A stretch of 11,761 nt of DNA. Source: Azonexaceae bacterium (lineage in GTDB: Bacteria; Pseudomonadota; Gammaproteobacteria; Burkholderiales; Rhodocyclaceae). Shown here piece after piece: positions 8,686 to 11,761 of the stretch. Below the pieces are notes generated by a model. It did no database searches, had not been told where the DNA came from, and saw nothing but the letters and a program-made list of their open reading frames with translations. Location of the stretch: the NCBI GenBank assembly GCA_009469685.1, contig SSTA01000301.1, forward strand, positions 1-11,761, given 5' to 3'. Made by a program: the position numbers and the translations under genes. Each line of letters begins with the position of its first letter. The stretch's first letter is position 1.

Positions 8686-10380
8686 ATGGACGCCCTAGAC
8701 AACGAAGAGATGCTGCTGGTGCTTCAGCAATCGCTGACCCAAAAGCGCGTGCTTATCGTCGACCGTCATCCCCCGGCTCGGGAGTCGCTGCGGGTGATGC
8801 TTTCTGCCCTGGGCGTTGCGGCAGTCCATGGCGCCGGCAACAGTGCCGAGGTGATTCGCCAAGTCAAGTCCCACCGTTTCGACATCGTTCTCTCCGACTT
8901 CATTCTGGAGGACGGCCGAGACGGTCAGCAATTGCTGGAAGAATTGCGTCACGCCCACCTCATCCCGCTGGCGACAGTCTATATGATCATCACCGGCGAG
9001 CGAGGCTACAACAATGTGGTCGCCCTGGCCGAACTGGCCCCGGACGACTACCTGATCAAGCCTTTCACCGCAGAACAGTTGCAGCAGCGCCTCGTACGCT
9101 GCATCTACAAGAAACACGTCCTGCGCCGGATCTATGAGCAAATCGAACGGGGCGCGCTGCAGGAGGCCATAGCCGCCTGTGATCGGGTCGTCCAGCAGCA
9201 ACCTGCGTATCTTTTCGATGCCTTGCGCTTCAAGGGAGAGCTTCTTCACTCCCTGGGGCGGACAAAGGAAGCCGAGGAAGTCTATCGCCGCGTTCTCGAA
9301 GGCCGGGTGGTGCCCTGGGCCAAGATGGGATTGGCAGCAGCGCTCAAAGAGCGGGGTGCCCTGGACGAGGCCGAGAAACTGGCCAGCCAGATTACCGTCG
9401 AGGCCCCCGAGTTTCTTGCCGCCTACGATTTTCTCGCCGCCGTCCACGAGGCCCGGGGACGACTCGACGAGGCCCAGACCGCCCTCCAGCGAGCCGCCCA
9501 GGTCTCTCCCAACAACACCATGCGGCAGCGCCTGGTCGGCGATATCGCGGTACGCACCGGCGACCTGCTCGCGGCGGAAAAAGCCTACGGTAAGGTCCTC
9601 GAACGCCACCGCGGTTCGAGCCTGAAAACCGTGGACGATTTCGCGAATCTTGCCCGGGTACTGGTCGATCGCGGCGACAGTGCCGCGTCCCGCCGGGTCC
9701 TGACCGAGCTGCGCCGCGATTGGCGGGGCGACAAGCTCGCCGAATTGGCGGCGCTGGCCACCGAAAGCCGGTGCGCCCAGGCCGATGGCGAAGGGGCCAA
9801 GGCGCGCCAACTCGCAGAGCAGGCGCTCGCCTTGCAGGAACAAGTGACGGCAGAAGCCGCCAGCCGGGGTCGCCCGGTATCGCAGCGCGTCGTCGTCGAT
9901 CTCGCCCATGCCTGTTTTGCCACCGGCAATACGGATGCGGGCAAATCCCTGATTCGTCAGGTGGCCGCCGAAAACAACGAGGATCAACACCTCCTGGGCC
10001 AGATCGACCAGGTTTTCGCCAAGACCGGACACGCCGATGCGGGCAAGGAACTCATGGAGCAGGTGAGCCGGGAAATCGTCGAACTGAACAATCAGGGCGT
10101 GATGGCGGCCCGGAGTGGAGACTTCGAGGGATCGGTCAAATTGCTCATCCAGGCGGCGGACCAGGTGCCGAGCCTGCAATTCCTGATCAACGCGGCCAAG
10201 GCGATCTTCACCCTGCTCGATCGCAAGGGTTGGGACCCGGACATGGCTGCCCGGGGCTGGCAATATCTGCAGCGGGCACAGCAGAAGGACCGCAAGAGTC
10301 CCAAGGTGGCTTCCGCCCGGGAGCTGTATTCGACGGTCGCCCGCAAATATGGCGTCGCCGAGACCGATCAGCGGCACTGA
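8686..10380 (+). CDS. Response regulator receiver domain fused to TPR repeats, no DNA-binding output
   Basis: The 564-residue protein starts with a short helix and then a CheY-like receiver (about 20-140). The phosphoacceptor is D71 (in VLSDFILED), the switch residue T103 (IITGE) and the lysine K125 (LIKPF). Of the usual acidic pair only D26 is kept; the next residue is R27. The remainder is helical, with about five TPR-like units near 148-305 (for example RTKEAEEVYRRVLE) and another near 466-500 (NNQGVMAARSGDFEGSV), suggesting a protein-protein scaffold. There is no DNA-binding, GGDEF, EAL or HPt domain, and no kinase gene adjacent. The frame opens earlier at ATG 8581, which has a distant AGGA, but the extra 35 residues look non-coding. 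The start at 8686 lacks a clear ribosome site, so it is uncertain. The partner and role are unknown. Confidence 0.85.
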   Translation: MDALDNEEMLLVLQQSLTQKRVLIVDRHPPARESLRVMLSALGVAAVHGAGNSAEVIRQVKSHRFDIVLSDFILEDGRDGQQLLEELRHAHLIPLATVYMIITGERGYNNVVALAELAPDDYLIKPFTAEQLQQRLVRCIYKKHVLRRIYEQIERGALQEAIAACDRVVQQQPAYLFDALRFKGELLHSLGRTKEAEEVYRRVLEGRVVPWAKMGLAAALKERGALDEAEKLASQITVEAPEFLAAYDFLAAVHEARGRLDEAQTALQRAAQVSPNNTMRQRLVGDIAVRTGDLLAAEKAYGKVLERHRGSSLKTVDDFANLARVLVDRGDSAASRRVLTELRRDWRGDKLAELAALATESRCAQADGEGAKARQLAEQALALQEQVTAEAASRGRPVSQRVVVDLAHACFATGNTDAGKSLIRQVAAENNEDQHLLGQIDQVFAKTGHADAGKELMEQVSREIVELNNQGVMAARSGDFEGSVKLLIQAADQVPSLQFLINAAKAIFTLLDRKGWDPDMAARGWQYLQRAQQKDRKSPKVASARELYSTVARKYGVAETDQRH

Positions 10381-10492
10381 CCCGCGAGCCGGCTTGGCCC
10401 GTAACATCCTGCAATGATTCCGTCCCGGGCGGCGTCCCTCGCAGCGTCGGGGTGTGCGTTATTCTTTGGGTCTCCCCGAACCCGGAGCAATC
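10381..10492 (+). other. Short gap between the TPR response regulator and the FecR-like gene
   Basis: The 112 bases contain the GGAG ribosome site of the next gene (10484-10487) and a weak -10-like TATTCT (10460-10465) without a matching -35. GC-rich partial dyads are present but no hairpin with a T-run, so I see no intrinsic terminator. The two genes may be co-transcribed or separately expressed. Confidence 0.4.
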
Positions 10493-11761
10493 ATGCTCGC
10501 CACTCGCCGCCTGCTTTTCGTCCTCGCCCTCCTCGCCGGATTCCTGCCCGCCGCGCTGCGGGCCGATCCACCGGGTCGCGTTGGCCGCCTCACCGTCCTC
10601 GAAGGACCAGTACTGCTGCGCATGGATCGTCAGGACCCCGGCCAAGCAGCGACCGTCAACTGGCCCATCGCGGCGGGGGCAATCGTCGATACCGAACCCG
10701 GCAGCCGGGCGGAGATCTGGGTCGAGTCATCGGCGATCCGCCTAGGAAGTCAAACGCGCCTCGAATTTTCCACCCTGGACGACGACCACGTGGTCCTGAA
10801 CCTGGGCCAGGGCGCCGTCTCGGTCACGCTTCGCGACAATGAAGCCGCGCAGGAAATCGAGGCCTATACGCCCAACGGGCGAATCCGTTTCGACGGGCCG
10901 GGGCGCTATCGCATCGACACCGGTGGCGGACGGACCAATGTTTCGGTGCACAGCGGAAGCGCTCGGGTCACCGGCCGCGACCGTAGCGTTCCGGTCGGCG
11001 CTGGGCAGGCCGCCAGTATAGACTCCGAGGGCATGCCCACCCTCTACGCCGAAGCCCCGCGGGACGGACTGGACGATTGGGCATCCGCCAGGGATAGGGA
11101 AACGTCGGCGGTTCAAGCCGCGCGCTACGTTTCCCCCCGCATGACGGGCTATGCCGACCTCGATGCCTACGGAGACTGGGGGAGCGTCGCCGAGTATGGA
11201 ACCGTCTGGTACCCGCGGGCGATATCCGCCGACTGGGCTCCGTACCGCCATGGCCGCTGGGCCTGGATCGAACCCTGGGGATGGACCTGGATAGACGAGG
11301 CGCCTTGGGGATTTGCGCCCTTCCATTACGGACGCTGGCTGCTCGTCCGCGGGCGGTGGGCCTGGATCCCGGGCGCCCGCACGGTTCGCCCGGTCTATGC
11401 GCCTGCCCTGGTCGCCTGGATGGGCAATCCCGGCTGGAGCCTGAGCGTGAGTTCCGGTCCCGCCGTCGGGTGGTTTCCCCTTGCCCCGCGCGAAGTCTAT
11501 GTCCCCTCTTATCGCTATAGCCCGGTTTACCTCCGTCGCATCAATGGCGGACATATCAGGGATTCTGCCGTGATCGAGCGCGCTTCCCGGGATGGTCACG
11601 AGCGGCGCTTTACCTACGCCCATCGTCCGGAGGCGGTCACGGTGGTCAGCACCGCCACCCTGACGACGGGCCGACCCGTCGATGGTGCGAACGCACGTCC
11701 GCCGCAGGGGCGCGACTTGCGCGGCGCACCCGTTTCTACTGGCGCCCCGGGGGCCGGCTGG
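10493..11761 (+). CDS. Exported FecR-like protein with Trp-rich (DUF6600-type) region, 3' end missing
   Basis: The frame is open from ATG 10493 to the window end: 423 codons without a stop, so the C-terminus is not visible. A GGAG ribosome site lies five bases before the ATG. Residues 1-24 form a signal peptide (RR, a hydrophobic core, then ALRA before D25), so the protein is probably periplasmic or surface-exposed. Residues about 35-190 resemble a FecR-type beta domain: GSRAEIWVESSAIRLGS, the LDDDHVVLNLGQGAVSV strand pair, TPNGRIRF, then GRYRIDT and a SGSARV strand. Residues 229-327 hold 15 tryptophans in 99 positions, with repeated GRW, GW and PWG units (such as PWGFAPFHYGRW), like the DUF6600 region of uncharacterised proteobacterial proteins. 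The visible C-terminal tail is Arg/Pro/Gly-rich. Neither the FecI-type sigma gene nor the transmembrane segment of classic FecR is seen, so a signalling role is not supported. Function is unknown. Confidence 0.85.
   Translation, partial: MLATRRLLFVLALLAGFLPAALRADPPGRVGRLTVLEGPVLLRMDRQDPGQAATVNWPIAAGAIVDTEPGSRAEIWVESSAIRLGSQTRLEFSTLDDDHVVLNLGQGAVSVTLRDNEAAQEIEAYTPNGRIRFDGPGRYRIDTGGGRTNVSVHSGSARVTGRDRSVPVGAGQAASIDSEGMPTLYAEAPRDGLDDWASARDRETSAVQAARYVSPRMTGYADLDAYGDWGSVAEYGTVWYPRAISADWAPYRHGRWAWIEPWGWTWIDEAPWGFAPFHYGRWLLVRGRWAWIPGARTVRPVYAPALVAWMGNPGWSLSVSSGPAVGWFPLAPREVYVPSYRYSPVYLRRINGGHIRDSAVIERASRDGHERRFTYAHRPEAVTVVSTATLTTGRPVDGANARPPQGRDLRGAPVSTGAPGAGW

Noticed and set aside
8695..10407. Long open frame (570 codons) on the minus strand opposite the TPR response regulator
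   Set aside because: It is a mirror of a GC-rich gene whose plus-strand frame has clear receiver and TPR motifs. The antisense product shows no recognisable domain and has no independent ribosome-site support.
10392..10416. Sigma54-like TGGCCCG...TGCAA before the FecR-like gene
   Set aside because: The spacing between the GG and GC elements is about three bases too long for a -24/-12 promoter.
10784..10795. Perfect palindrome GACCACGTGGTC considered as a parS or regulatory site
   Set aside because: It shares only the CACGTG centre with parS, lies inside the coding region of the FecR-like gene, and arises from ordinary Asp-His-Val-Val codons.
10742..11623. 293-codon minus-strand frame opposite the FecR-like gene
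   Set aside because: The plus-strand frame has a ribosome site, signal peptide and FecR/Trp-rich motifs; the minus-strand product is Gly/Pro/Arg-rich without any motif.

Overview
The window is a GC-rich proteobacterial chromosome segment. The gene order mnmG-rsmG-parA-parB-atpI-atpB-atpE-atpF-atpH-atpA-atpG, all on the minus strand, is typical of Betaproteobacteria and usually lies near the replication origin. Protein details such as the short TTG-started AtpI, the 87-residue c subunit and the style of the AtpB N-terminus would fit a Rhodocyclales-like or other betaproteobacterial host. The taxon is an inference from memory of these families; no search was run.

Positions 1-4206 (minus strand) hold most of an F1Fo ATP synthase operon: atpI, atpB (a), atpE (c), atpF (b), atpH (delta), atpA (alpha) and the first 27 codons of atpG (gamma). 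The key residues for proton transport and catalysis are intact (a R207, c D62, alpha Walker A 169-176, alpha R376), so this should be a working H+-type enzyme. A good sigma70-type promoter (4233-4261) sits just upstream of atpI, and its -35 box lies in a short tandem direct repeat. The 163-base gap between parB and atpI also holds a second, weaker promoter candidate and two small inverted repeats.

Positions 4370-8494 (minus strand) hold a tightly packed four-gene block: mnmG (tRNA U34 modification), rsmG (16S rRNA m7G methyltransferase), parA and parB (chromosome segregation). Each junction is a 4-base ATGA stop/start overlap, which implies co-transcription and translational coupling. No parS site or DnaA-box cluster was seen by eye.

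Positions 8495-8685 are a divergent intergenic region. To its right, on the plus strand, are a stand-alone response regulator fused to TPR repeats (8686-10380) and, 112 bases further on, an exported FecR-like protein with a tryptophan-rich block (10493 to the window end, incomplete). The last gene has no stop codon inside the window, so a scan for complete ORFs would miss it.

The region is mostly core housekeeping DNA. I see no mobile element, CRISPR array, tRNA/rRNA gene or defence system, and nothing I can defend as a wholly new system. The points most worth a second look are the exported FecR/Trp-rich protein, the response regulator with a substituted acidic pocket, and the repeat-containing atp promoter. 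No gap between genes exceeds 300 bases.
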